A stretch of 41,759 nucleotides of DNA, from assembly GCA_025464025.1 (NCBI GenBank), contig JAODBP010000102.1, positions 1 through 41,759 on the forward strand, given 5' to 3'. The notes under the pieces are model-generated. The model was not told the DNA's origin. It ran no database searches and saw only the letters and a program-made list of their open reading frames with translations. This document shows positions 7,294 to 14,830 of this stretch, one piece after another (positions within the stretch are counted from its first letter, which is position 1; each line of letters begins with the position of its first letter). The translations under genes were made by a program, and so were the position numbers. Source of the stretch: Actinomycetes bacterium (GTDB taxonomy: Bacteria > Actinomycetota > Acidimicrobiia > Acidimicrobiales > CADCSY01).

Positions 7294-7890
7294 GTGGGTC
7301 TGAGCGAGGACGACGTCGGCGACGACCCCATGCCCGAGGTGCAGCGCTGGCTCGACGATGCCGTCGCCGCCGGCGTGGTCGAGCCCTTCGCCATGCAGCT
7401 CGCCACTGCCGGGCCGACGGCGCGCACCGTGCTCCTGCGCGGCCTCGACGAGCGCGGCTTCATGTTCGTCACCAACCTCGGCAGCCGGAAGGCGAGGGCG
7501 TTGGCCGCCGATCCGGCCTGCGCCCTCGTGCTGGTGTGGACGCCGATGTCGCGCCAGGTCCTCGTCACCGGCACGGCCGAGCCGGTGCCCGACGAGGAGG
7601 TCGAGGGCTACTGGCTGACCCGGCCGCGCGACCGGCAGGTCGCGGCGTGGGCGTCGCCCCAGAGCGAGGTCCTGCCCGACCGGGCCGCGCTGGAGGCGCG
7701 GGTGGCCGAGGTCGAGGACCGCTTCGCCGGCGTCGACCAGCTCCCGGTGCCCCCCGACTGGGGCGCGTTCCGGGTCGTGCCCGACAGCGTCGAGCTGTGG
7801 TGCGGGCGCACCGACCGCCTGCACGACCGGCTTCGGTGGCGGCGGTCCGCCCCCGGAGTCGCGTGGATCCGGGAGCGGCTGGCGCCCTGA
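7294..7890 (+). CDS. pdxH: Pyridoxamine 5'-phosphate oxidase
   Basis: A 198-aa FMN-dependent flavoprotein of the split-barrel fold, expected to oxidise pyridoxine/pyridoxamine 5'-phosphate to pyridoxal 5'-phosphate. The FMN-binding segment RTVLLRGLDERGFMFVTNLGSRKARAL lies near residues 48-75. The C-terminal signature VELWCGRTDRLHDRLRW (from residue 166) and the closing W-x-R-ERLAP are present. Length and order match PdxH. It starts at GTG 7294, 10 bp after the radical SAM gene, so the two may be co-transcribed; that would put a housekeeping gene partly downstream of an SOS-controlled promoter. A general PNPOx-family enzyme is the only serious alternative. Confidence 0.9.
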   Translation: MGLSEDDVGDDPMPEVQRWLDDAVAAGVVEPFAMQLATAGPTARTVLLRGLDERGFMFVTNLGSRKARALAADPACALVLVWTPMSRQVLVTGTAEPVPDEEVEGYWLTRPRDRQVAAWASPQSEVLPDRAALEARVAEVEDRFAGVDQLPVPPDWGAFRVVPDSVELWCGRTDRLHDRLRWRRSAPGVAWIRERLAP

Positions 7891-7908
7891 CGGGGTAGGG
7901 GGCCGGTC

Positions 7909-9837
7909 ATGCGCTCCCTCGTCGCGGCTCTGGCCGCGTCCGCCTGCCTGCTCGCCCTTGCCGCGCCGGCCGCCGCCGAGCCCGGCGACATCGACGGCAC
8001 GTGGGGCTTCGTCGGCCGAGTCGGGCTGCCGGCCCAGGCGGTCGCCGTCGCCCCCGGTCCCGATGGCAGCACCCTCGTGGCCACCGGGGTGGTCGGCGGT
8101 TCGAGGCTGACGAAGGTCGACGCCTCCGGGCGCACCGACGACACGTTCGCCCCGCCGATCACGTCGATCTTCCTCCACGACCTGGCGCTCGATGGCCGGG
8201 GCGGGTGGATCGGCGTCGGCACGGCGCGCACGGCCGACGGCGAGCGCGTCGCAGCCGAGCGGTTCCTGGCCGACGGGCGACCCGACCCGACGTACGGGTC
8301 GGGCGGGGTGGCCGTGAGCGACGTGCTCGCCGGGTCGGCGTACGGCGCGGCGGTGGCGCTGCGGCCGGACGGGTCGGCGTACGTCGTCGGCATGAGCGAG
8401 ACCCGGTTGGGTTCGGGCTGCGCCGACAACGAGGCCGACGTCCTGCGGTTCACCTCGACCGGGCAGCTCGATGCGTCGTTCGCCTCGACCGGCAGCATCC
8501 GCCTCCGGCTCGGCAAGGAGCTCGGGGCGTGGAACCTGGCCACTTCGGTGGTCGCGCTGCCCGACGGCGGGGCGATCGTCGGGTTCGACTACACCCACGA
8601 CGTCGACGCCGACACGGCCTGCGTCGTCCGGCGACAGGCCACGGGCGGCGCGTTGATCCGGTACCGGGCGGACGGCACGCCCGAGGTGGCCTTCGGGTTC
8701 AACGGGCTCGTCGTCCGCGGCGACCGGGTGACCGGGCTGGCCCGGACCACGGACCAGCAGACGATCGCCACCGATCCCGGCCGCGTCGTCCGTTACGACG
8801 ACCGGGGCAGGGAGCTGGCGTCATCGCCCACCAACGTCGGCCCGAGCCGCCCGTACGTCGACGGCGCGGGCCGGGTGGTGGTGGCCGGCGTCGGCTTCCC
8901 CGGCCGCCGGGTCCAGCGCTTCACCCGCGGTCTGGCCCCCGACCTCGCCTTCGGGCTGTGCGGCACCTCGACCGTTGGCGACGGCGATGCGCCCGGCGCC
9001 GTGGTGGCGTCCGACGGTACCATCACCGTGGCCTCGTCCAACGTCCTCGTGCGGCTCCAGGACGAGACCACCGCCCTCGACGGCCCGTTGCGCAACGCCC
9101 TGGGGACGTGGGTCACCACCTCGGCCGGGGCGATGTACACGACGGGGGACGCCCTCCTCTGCGGCTCGACGGCCGGGAAGCGGCTCAACCGGCCGGTCGT
9201 CGGCATGGCCGTGCTGCCGTCCCGCAACGGCTACTGGCTCGTGGCCAGCGACGGTGGCATCTTCGGCTTCGGCCACGCCCGCTTCTTCGGGTCCACCGGT
9301 GGCATCCGGTTGAACAAGCCGATCGTGGGGATGGCTGCGACACCGACGGGCAAGGGCTACTGGCTGGTCGCCAGCGACGGGGGCATCTTCAGCTTCGGCG
9401 ACGCCCGCTTCTTCGGGTCGACCGGGGCCATCCGGTTGAACAAGCCGATCGTGGGGATGGCGGCGAGCTCGACCGGCCGGGGCTACTGGCTGGTGGCCAG
9501 CGACGGCGGCATCTTCCCGTTCGGCGACGCCGGCTTCTACGGCTCGGCGGGCGGCGCACGCGTGCCGGCGCCGATCGTGGGCATGGCCGTGGCGTCGAGC
9601 GGCCGCGGGTACTGGCTGGCGGGGCGCGACGGCCGGATCTACGGGTTCGGCGATGCCGTCCTGAGCACGGTGCTGCCGGTGCCGCCCCGCGGCCCGGTGG
9701 CCGGCATCGCGGCCGACACCGCCGGGGGCGGGTACTGGGTGACGACCACGGCCGGTCAGGTCGTCGGGCTGCCCAACTACGCCACCGGCCCGCCGCACGC
9801 CGGCGTCAGCACGGTCGTCGGGATCGGCGGCGGCTGA
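7909..9837 (+). CDS. Secreted protein with delta-60 repeats and a C-terminal GYWL-repeat (beta-propeller-like) domain
   Basis: A 642-aa exported protein. Residues 1-24 form a signal peptide ending APAAA-E. Residues 25 to about 400 contain delta-60-type repeats, recognised by segments such as RFLADGRPDPTYGSGGVAV and RFTSTGQLDASFASTG with alternating 'DG/PDG' turns; these usually form beta-propellers. From about residue 424 the protein switches to tandem 42-residue repeats of the form PIVGMAxxPxGxGYWLVASDGGIFxFGDAxFxGSxG. No catalytic motif is seen. The gene starts at ATG 7909 shortly after pdxH and ends at a bidirectional hairpin terminator. The same C-terminal repeat recurs in the protease at 30160. 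An extracellular binding or structural role is likely. Confidence 0.8.
   Translation: MRSLVAALAASACLLALAAPAAAEPGDIDGTWGFVGRVGLPAQAVAVAPGPDGSTLVATGVVGGSRLTKVDASGRTDDTFAPPITSIFLHDLALDGRGGWIGVGTARTADGERVAAERFLADGRPDPTYGSGGVAVSDVLAGSAYGAAVALRPDGSAYVVGMSETRLGSGCADNEADVLRFTSTGQLDASFASTGSIRLRLGKELGAWNLATSVVALPDGGAIVGFDYTHDVDADTACVVRRQATGGALIRYRADGTPEVAFGFNGLVVRGDRVTGLARTTDQQTIATDPGRVVRYDDRGRELASSPTNVGPSRPYVDGAGRVVVAGVGFPGRRVQRFTRGLAPDLAFGLCGTSTVGDGDAPGAVVASDGTITVASSNVLVRLQDETTALDGPLRNALGTWVTTSAGAMYTTGDALLCGSTAGKRLNRPVVGMAVLPSRNGYWLVASDGGIFGFGHARFFGSTGGIRLNKPIVGMAATPTGKGYWLVASDGGIFSFGDARFFGSTGAIRLNKPIVGMAASSTGRGYWLVASDGGIFPFGDAGFYGSAGGARVPAPIVGMAVASSGRGYWLAGRDGRIYGFGDAVLSTVLPVPPRGPVAGIAADTAGGGYWVTTTAGQVVGLPNYATGPPHAGVSTVVGIGGG
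9181..9780 (+). repeat. Tandem 126-bp (42-aa) GYWL repeats
   Basis: About five in-frame copies of a 42-residue unit with invariant positions VGM, GYWL, DGGIF, FGDA and GS. Two neighbouring units are nearly identical in DNA: the segment from 9301 recurs at 9427 with few changes, pointing to recent duplication. The period suits one propeller blade. Confidence 0.8.
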
Positions 9838-9838
9838 C

Positions 9839-9865
9839 GGGGTGGGCGCTGGTCGCGCCCACCCC
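9839..9865. terminator. Bidirectional hairpin terminator between convergent genes
   Basis: An 11-bp perfect stem (9839-9849 with 9855-9865; GGGGTGGGCGC/GCGCCCACCCC) begins 2 bp after the stop of the GYWL-repeat protein. It faces the stop of the binding protein at 9876. A weaker outer pairing CTGACGG/CCGTCAG extends the structure. Confidence 0.75.
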
Positions 9866-9875
9866 GCCGGAGCCG

Positions 9876-11348
9876 TCAGCCCTTGATCTTGCGGGTCCGG
9901 ATCGGCTTGTCCTGCGGGAGCATGCACCCCGTGGTCTGCCGGGTCGGCAGGGGGCAGGGGTAGTTGAAGACGTTCGTGCTCGCCCCGGTCGGGCTGACGT
10001 TGGGCCAGACGAACAGCCACTTGTCGGTGCCGGCGGGGGCGGTGTCGCGGGCCACGCTCGCACCGTCGAGGCCGCGCAGGGCCTCGATCATGCGGGCGGT
10101 GGTGACGTTGTTGCCGAGCTTGTAGAGCGCCCGTGCCATCTGTCGTGCCTGGCCGCAGAGGTTCACCGTGCCCTGCCAGCGGGCGTTGCCGATGTCGGTG
10201 ACGTCGTAGTTGTACCGCCGCTGCCCGAGGGCCTTGGCCAGCGTCGCCGTGCACATCTTGGCGAACCGGCTCTCGAGGACCTGGCCGCTGCGCCAGCCGC
10301 CGCGCTGGAGGTTGGGGTCCATGCCCACGGCGTAGAGGCCGTACTTGTCCATCCACGCGACGCCGTCGGTGCCGGCGTTGCGCTGGATCGACGTCATCTG
10401 CGAATCGGAGAACAGCGAGTCGGTGTCGACGCCGGTCAGCGCGGCCTTGAGGCCCTGGCCCTGCATCTCCTTGACCACGGTGCCGATCTGGCCGGCGCCC
10501 GGGAAGTTGTGGTCGACGATGATCAGGTTGGTGCCGTTCGCCTTCAGGCGACGGATGGCGTTCGACGCCTGCCCGGTGCAGACGGCGCCGGTGCACGGCA
10601 GGATCTCGGTGTTGACGTCGATGCCCTTCGCCTTCAGGGGCTCCTCGTACTCCTTGACGATGTCGGCCGGCCGGGTGGCCGGCAGGTTGGTGCCCAGGAT
10701 CGTGACCTTGCGGCCCTTGAAGGCCTGCTGAGCCATGCCGTCGGCGATGAACGCGGAGGCCAGGCGATCGCTGGCCGGGTAGATCGACACCAGCCGGCCC
10801 TGCGAGTCCCGGAAGTCCGCCACGGTCTGGTAGGCGGGGGCGTTCATGATCGTCTTGTGCTGCACCGTCACGCATCGGGCGTTGGTGATGCTGGTGATGC
10901 CCAAGGTCATGAAGGCCTTCTGGTCCTCGGTGATCTTGATGCAGTTGGCCTGGACGTGGCCGGCGAGGTCGGGCGCCAGCACGTTGTAGAGCGCGGTCTT
11001 CAGGACGATCTTGCGGCCGTTCACGCCGCCGCACTCGTTGATCAGGTCCACGAAGGCCGTGAGGGCCTGGTGGAAGTTCATCTGGTCGTTGCCGATGCGG
11101 CGGAGCGCGTCGGTGTCGAGCGAGTTGTCCGAGATCGTGATGCTGTTCGGCGTGACGCCCGGCGAGCTGCTGTTGCGCGTGCCGGGCGGGGCCGTGGACT
11201 TCGTGCAGAACACGTCCAGGCTGCTGAACGGATCGCCGGTCTGAGCGGCGTGCTGGTCGGCCGAGGCCGTCACCGCGGTCAGCCCGGTTGCCAGCAGTGC
11301 AAGGCACGTCGCCAACATGGCGACGCGCCCGAGGCGCCTCGTGAACAT
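9876..11348 (-). CDS. Secreted type-1 periplasmic-binding-protein-like protein
   Basis: A 490-aa exported protein. A signal peptide (residues 1-30, ending TASA-D) lacks a lipobox. The body has the layout of branched-chain amino acid (Leu/Ile/Val)-type binding proteins: an early GGVNGRKIVL segment ('GGINGR' in the family), a VTILGTNLP inter-lobe strand and a LIIVDHNFPG segment. No permease or ATPase of that transporter class is next to it, so it may serve a distant transporter or act as a sensor. GGGGGGAA just before the ATG is a good ribosome site. A CRP/GlxR-like dyad lies 68-83 bp upstream. Confidence 0.75.
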   Translation of the reverse strand: MFTRRLGRVAMLATCLALLATGLTAVTASADQHAAQTGDPFSSLDVFCTKSTAPPGTRNSSSPGVTPNSITISDNSLDTDALRRIGNDQMNFHQALTAFVDLINECGGVNGRKIVLKTALYNVLAPDLAGHVQANCIKITEDQKAFMTLGITSITNARCVTVQHKTIMNAPAYQTVADFRDSQGRLVSIYPASDRLASAFIADGMAQQAFKGRKVTILGTNLPATRPADIVKEYEEPLKAKGIDVNTEILPCTGAVCTGQASNAIRRLKANGTNLIIVDHNFPGAGQIGTVVKEMQGQGLKAALTGVDTDSLFSDSQMTSIQRNAGTDGVAWMDKYGLYAVGMDPNLQRGGWRSGQVLESRFAKMCTATLAKALGQRRYNYDVTDIGNARWQGTVNLCGQARQMARALYKLGNNVTTARMIEALRGLDGASVARDTAPAGTDKWLFVWPNVSPTGASTNVFNYPCPLPTRQTTGCMLPQDKPIRTRKIKG

Positions 11349-11415
11349 GGTTCCCCCCTGGTGCTTCGTCCGGCCGCGGCATGCGACCGTCCCCCAGGAC
11401 GACCGTACGTCACTC

Positions 11416-11431
11416 TGTGACGTCCGTCACT
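11416..11431. promoter_or_regulatory. CRP/FNR-family-like dyad
   Basis: TGTGACGTCCGTCACT matches TGTGA-N6-TCACA at 9 of 10 positions. It lies upstream of the binding-protein gene that starts at 11348. An additional GTCAC half-site at 11409-11413 makes a three-part array (GTCAC-N3-GTGAC-N4-GTCAC). A near-identical core occurs at 19633. Actinobacterial CRP/GlxR regulators use this consensus; that one binds here is inferred. Confidence 0.4.
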
Positions 11432-11451
11432 ACTCTTCGTATACAAAACCC

Positions 11452-12378
11452 TCAGACGTGGGGGAGCACCGCCTCGGCGACGAGGGCGAGGTGCTCGAGG
11501 TCCTGGAGGTCGAGCACCTGCAGGTAGATGCGGCTGGCGCCGGCTTCGCCGTAGGTGGCGAGCGTGGCCAGCACCTCCTCGGGCGTGCCCGCCGCGCCGC
11601 TGGCCCGCAGCTCGTCGACCTCCCGGCCGATCCGCTTCGCCCGCTTCGCCACCTCGGCCTCGTCGCGCCCGCAGCACAGGACGAGGGCGGCCGACCACGT
11701 CATCGTCGCCGGGTCGCGGTCGATGGCCTCGCAGGCCGCCGTCACCCGCTCGCGCTGGGTCGTGAACGTCTCGACGGGCGAGAACGGCAGGTTGAACTCC
11801 TGGGCGTAGGTCGCCGCCAGGCGGGGCGTCACCTTGGCGCCGTGGCCGCCGATGATCACCGGCGGCCGGGGCGACTGCACCGGCTTGGGCAGGGCGGGCG
11901 AGTCCTTGACCGCGTGGTGGGAGCCGTCGAACGAGAACCGGTCGCCGACGGGGGTCTCCCAGAGGCCGGTGATGATCGCCAGCTGCTCCTCGAGCCGCTC
12001 GAACCGCTCCTTGGTGCCGGGGTACGGGATGCCGTAGGCGTGGTGCTCGTCGTCGTACCAGCCGGCGCCGATGCCGAGCTCGACCCGGCCGCCGCTCATG
12101 GCGTCGACCTGGGCCACGGAGATGGCGAGCGGGCCGGGGTGGCGGAAGGTGGCCGCCGTGACCAGCGTGCCGAGCCTGATGCGCGACGTCTCCCGGGCCA
12201 GCGCGCCGAGCGTGACCCAGGCGTCGGTCGGCCCGGGCAGGCCGTCGCCGCCCATGGTGAGGTAGTGGTCGGAGCGGAAGAAGGCGTCGAAGCCGAGGGC
12301 CTCGGTGGCCTGGGCCACGGCCAGCAGGTCGTCGTAGGACGCCCCCTGCTGGGGTTCGGTGAAGATGCGCAGCTCCAT
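11452..12378 (-). CDS. LLM-class F420-dependent oxidoreductase
   Basis: A 308-aa luciferase-like TIM-barrel enzyme. The typical order is present: an opening FTEPQQGASYDDLLAVAQATEALGF-type first turn, FRSDHYL, ALARETSRIRLGTLVTAATFRHPG, MSGGRVELGIGAGW, the RFERLEEQLAIITGLW helix, and the PPVIIGGHGAKVTPRLAATYA phosphate-binding region. Family members transfer hydride from reduced F420 (sometimes FMNH2) to varied substrates; the substrate here is unknown. It ends 9 bp before the next upstream-strand neighbour begins and follows ccdA on the same strand. F420 rather than FMN use is inferred from the subfamily pattern. Confidence 0.85.
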   Translation of the reverse strand: MELRIFTEPQQGASYDDLLAVAQATEALGFDAFFRSDHYLTMGGDGLPGPTDAWVTLGALARETSRIRLGTLVTAATFRHPGPLAISVAQVDAMSGGRVELGIGAGWYDDEHHAYGIPYPGTKERFERLEEQLAIITGLWETPVGDRFSFDGSHHAVKDSPALPKPVQSPRPPVIIGGHGAKVTPRLAATYAQEFNLPFSPVETFTTQRERVTAACEAIDRDPATMTWSAALVLCCGRDEAEVAKRAKRIGREVDELRASGAAGTPEEVLATLATYGEAGASRIYLQVLDLQDLEHLALVAEAVLPHV

Positions 12379-12387
12379 GGGACGACC

Positions 12388-13218
12388 CTATTGGGACGGG
12401 CGGCGGCGCAGCACGGCCCACGCCAGGCCGGCGACGACGAGGGCGGCGAACACCCACCCGAGCGTGGTCCCGCCGTCCTGGAGCCACGCCGATGCCCGTG
12501 ACGACCAGTCGTCGATGATCGACACGCCGGTGGAGCTGGCGTTGTCGGTGTCGAGGGCGTAGATGCCGTAGTACACGAGGTAGGCGCCGACCACGACGAG
12601 CAGCCCGGCGGCGATCCGGTCGACGTACTGGAGGACGGCCCGCATGCGGCGCACCATCGAGTCCCGAGCCAGGGCCAGGGCGAGCGAGAGCACGAGCAGG
12701 ACCAGCGTCATCCCGGCGCCGTAGGCGAGGAACGCGAGCAGCCCCGAGGCGTAGTTCGACCGGCGGGCCGTGCCGGCCACGTAGGTGAGGAAGATCGGCA
12801 AGGTGCACGAGAGCGAGGCGATGGCGTACGAGACGCCGAACAGCACCATCGAGCGGAAGCGCCGGTCCTTCCCGCCCCGGTCGAGCCGGGGGAGGGCCAC
12901 CTTCAGGCGGTAGCCACCGAGCATGGCCACGCCGAGGCCGGCCATGGCCACGCCGATCACGATCGTGAACCACGGCATCAGCCGGTAGATCCAGCTCACC
13001 CCGGCGTTGATCGGGATGCCGAGGCCGGCGAACACGGCCAGGAAGCCGATCGAGACGGCCAGGCCGGAGAGCAGGGCGCGGGGGATGCGGGTGCCGTCGG
13101 CCTCGTCGTCGGTGCCGATGAAGAACGACAGGTACGCCGGGAGCATGGGGAAGCCACAGGGGTTCACCGCGGCGACCAGGCCCGCCGTGAACGCGTAGGC
13201 GAGCGGGACGTCGATCAC
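12388..13218 (-). CDS. ccdA: CcdA-type thiol-disulfide membrane transporter
   Basis: A 276-aa integral membrane protein with about six helices. The two conserved redox cysteines are visible: Cys21 in VNPCGFP and Cys138 in SLSCTLP, in matching positions of the two halves as expected for CcdA/DsbD beta domains. These proteins pass reducing equivalents from cytoplasmic thioredoxin across the membrane for cytochrome c maturation or extracytoplasmic disulfide reduction. The neighbouring TlpA/ResA-like gene, 46 bp upstream on the same strand, is the likely partner. It starts at GTG 13218 after a GAGGG ribosome site. A C-terminal extra helix follows a short Ser/Asp-rich loop. Confidence 0.9.
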   Translation of the reverse strand: MIDVPLAYAFTAGLVAAVNPCGFPMLPAYLSFFIGTDDEADGTRIPRALLSGLAVSIGFLAVFAGLGIPINAGVSWIYRLMPWFTIVIGVAMAGLGVAMLGGYRLKVALPRLDRGGKDRRFRSMVLFGVSYAIASLSCTLPIFLTYVAGTARRSNYASGLLAFLAYGAGMTLVLLVLSLALALARDSMVRRMRAVLQYVDRIAAGLLVVVGAYLVYYGIYALDTDNASSTGVSIIDDWSSRASAWLQDGGTTLGWVFAALVVAGLAWAVLRRRPSQ

Positions 13219-13264
13219 TGCGAAGTTCCCTCGCCCTCGATGCGCGTGCGCGGCTCGTTGGTCG

Positions 13265-13864
13265 TCACGGCTTCGTGAGGTTGCCCTCGATGAGCTTGCG
13301 CAGCTCGGACGCGGTGACGGCCCCGGCCTTGGCCGACTTGATGCGGCCGTCCTTGCCGATGAGGAACGTCGAGGGCATGTTGACCACGCCGAGCTGCGAG
13401 GCGATGTTCCCGTTCGGGTCGCGGCCGATGTCGTACGTCGCGCCGTACTTCCGAACGAACGCCTCGGCGTTGCGCTGGCTGTCGTTGACGGCCAGGCCCA
13501 CGAACGTGACCTCGTCGCCGAGCTCCTCGTGCAGGCGCTGGAGGTCGGGCATCTCCTTGCGACACGGCACGCACGAGGAGGCGAACATGTTCACGACGAG
13601 GTCCTGGCCCCGGTAGTCGGCCAGGGAGCCGAGGCCCCCCTCGAGCTTGGGGTACTTGCTGGTGGGGGCCGGGTCGCCCTTGGAGTCGCGGGCGATGAGG
13701 CCGGGAGGCTCGGTGTCGTCGGTCGAGAAGTGCAGGTCGGCGTCGACCTTCGGCTTCGGTGCGTCGTCGGTGCCGACGGCGACGGCGACCCCGACGGCGG
13801 CGAGCACGGCGACCAGTCCGGCGACGGTGCCGATGAGGAGGGATCGACGGCGGTTGGCGTCCAT
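13265..13864 (-). CDS. Membrane-anchored TlpA/ResA-like thiol-disulfide oxidoreductase
   Basis: A 199-aa protein. An N-terminal helix (about residues 9-31) without a cleavage site anchors an outward-facing thioredoxin fold. The redox motif is CVPC (Cys98, Cys101) in NMFASSCVPCRKEMPDL, and the cis-Pro loop reads VVNMPSTFLIG. The fold continues with GKDGRI. It should receive electrons from CcdA (12388) and reduce disulfides outside the membrane, for example in apocytochrome c. It is transcribed toward ccdA and is probably in one operon with it. The upstream 187 bp hold the nested inverted repeat at 13906-14008. Confidence 0.88.
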   Translation of the reverse strand: MDANRRRSLLIGTVAGLVAVLAAVGVAVAVGTDDAPKPKVDADLHFSTDDTEPPGLIARDSKGDPAPTSKYPKLEGGLGSLADYRGQDLVVNMFASSCVPCRKEMPDLQRLHEELGDEVTFVGLAVNDSQRNAEAFVRKYGATYDIGRDPNGNIASQLGVVNMPSTFLIGKDGRIKSAKAGAVTASELRKLIEGNLTKP

Positions 13865-13905
13865 GAGCGCTGGTCACGGTACCGCCGACCCTCCCGCAAC
13901 CCGAA

Positions 13906-14008
13906 GGCGGCCCCACCCCCTTCCTCGAGGCACTCGGACCACAGGTGATCGGAGACTCAGTCTCACCTGTCGTCCTTGGAGCGCCCCTGGGAAGGGGGTG
14001 GGGCCGCC
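13906..14008. other. 103-bp nested inverted repeat, candidate structured element
   Basis: The outer arms are a perfect 19-bp match (13906-13924 with 13990-14008). Inside them 13941-13948 (ACAGGTGA) pairs with 13963-13970 (TCACCTGT), and a small GAGAC/GTCTC hairpin competes at the tip. The element fills most of the 187-bp gap between whiB7 (stop 14052) and the TlpA-like gene (start 13864). No T-tract and no clear target-site duplication are seen. It could be a whiB7 terminator, a structured leader of the thiol-redox operon, a small RNA, or a degenerate palindromic mobile element. Confidence 0.6.
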
Positions 14009-14051
14009 GGCCCTGGTCGCTGGGGGGATGGGGGGATGGGGTGTGCGCTCC

Positions 14052-14411
14052 TTACGCCGACACGACGGCCGGCACGACGACGACCTCCTGGCCGTCGATG
14101 ACGATCACCTCGGCCGGCCGGTTCTTGGGCGGTCGGCCCCGGCGCCGCTTCTGGGCGAGGACGTGGCCGTTCAGGAACAGCTCGCCGCCCCACACGCCCC
14201 ACGGCTCACGCCGCTCGAGCGCCCCGGCGAGGCACCGGGCCTTGACCGGGCACGACCCGCACAGGTGCTTGGCCCGTGCGATGTCGTAGAGGTCCTCGGA
14301 GAAGAAGACCTCCGTCCAGGTGCCGGCCTCGTCGTTGCACGCGGCCAGGCCACGCAGGTCCGGCGTCTGGGTGATCTCTTCGGTCTCTTCGGTCAGCACC
14401 TGGGGGTGCAT
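14052..14411 (-). CDS. whiB7: WhiB7-like transcriptional regulator
   Basis: A 119-aa WhiB-family iron-sulfur regulator. The four cluster cysteines are Cys25, Cys51, Cys54 and Cys60 (AACND...LCGSCPVKARC). The EPWGVWGGE turn (residues 69-77) follows, then a basic AT-hook RRRGRPPK (89-96). EPWGVWGGE plus an RGRP AT-hook separates WhiB7/WblC from other WhiB classes. WhiB7 binds the primary sigma factor and AT-rich DNA next to -35 elements and activates intrinsic antibiotic-resistance genes. The C-terminal tail (about 97-119) is hydrophobic and longer than usual. AAGGAG stands 6 bases before the ATG. Upstream lie an intrinsic terminator and a 77-codon leader ORF, the control layout known for this class. 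Confidence 0.85.
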   Translation of the reverse strand: MHPQVLTEETEEITQTPDLRGLAACNDEAGTWTEVFFSEDLYDIARAKHLCGSCPVKARCLAGALERREPWGVWGGELFLNGHVLAQKRRRGRPPKNRPAEVIVIDGQEVVVVPAVVSA

Positions 14412-14451
14412 CGCGTACTCCTTCTGTGCAGGTCTTGCAGTGCTACGGCGG

Positions 14452-14487
14452 AAAAGCAGAAAGGCCGTCGGGATGTCCCGACGGCCT
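14452..14487 (-). terminator. Intrinsic terminator in the whiB7 leader (attenuator)
   Basis: On the minus strand AGGCCGTCGGG-ACAT-CCCGACGGCCT forms a perfect 11-bp stem (14462-14472 with 14477-14487), followed by TTCTGCTTTT. It lies after the leader ORF stop (14514) and 41 bases before the whiB7 start, so transcription must read through it to reach whiB7. It is the clearest T-tailed terminator in the window. Confidence 0.85.
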
Positions 14488-14498
14488 GGTGGAGTGCT

Positions 14499-14523
14499 CT
14501 CGACGCTTGAGCGTTACGTCGAG
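14499..14523 (-). promoter_or_regulatory. Hairpin overlapping the leader ORF stop codon
   Basis: CTCGACG (14517-14523 read on the minus strand) pairs with CGTCGAG (14499-14505), placing the TAA of the leader ORF (14514-14516) in the loop. A ribosome ending or stalling here would keep this stem from forming, which is how leader translation could be coupled to the terminator just downstream. The coupling is inferred. Confidence 0.55.
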
Positions 14524-14747
14524 GTCTCCCCGAGCCGGCGGTAGCCGAAGGCCTTGAGGGCCTTGGTGTTCGCCTGGCGGATCTCGGTTGCGATGGTCGT
14601 GAGGGACCAGTCGCAGCCCAGATGCGCGGAGGCGAACGTGGACGGCATCGCACCAAGGGTCAGCGGCATGCGCACGTAGGACGCGGCGGCGCGACGACGG
14701 GTGGAGGCGGGAACTACTGCCAGGGGCATCAGCATCATCGAATCCAT
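14514..14747 (-). CDS. 77-aa leader ORF upstream of whiB7
   Basis: Starts at ATG 14747 (MDSMMLMPLAVVP...) and ends ...KAFGYRRLGETST. AAAGGAGGTG lies about 9 bases upstream, one of the best Shine-Dalgarno matches in the window, so it is very probably translated. It has no recognised domain. WhiB7/WblC genes in other actinobacteria are preceded by an upstream ORF and a Rho-independent terminator, and antibiotics that perturb translation of that ORF allow read-through; this ORF sits in exactly that position. Longer in-frame readings upstream lack such a ribosome site. A possible -35 (TTTGAC, 14835-14830) lies before it, but overlaps the MFS stop codon and has only a poor -10. It could also be an independent small protein. 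Confidence 0.75.
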   Translation of the reverse strand: MDSMMLMPLAVVPASTRRRAAASYVRMPLTLGAMPSTFASAHLGCDWSLTTIATEIRQANTKALKAFGYRRLGETST

Positions 14748-14830
14748 CGTGGTCACACCTCCTTTGGCGTGCGGGTGCCTCGAACCGCTCGAGGGACTGC
14801 GGTCATGGTCCCCCGACCCCCGCAGGGGCG

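Noticed and set aside
14011..14036. G-rich tract (two runs of six G and one of four, separated by AT) that could form a G-quadruplex
   Set aside because: G-runs are common at this base composition, and the position just after whiB7 gives no specific support.
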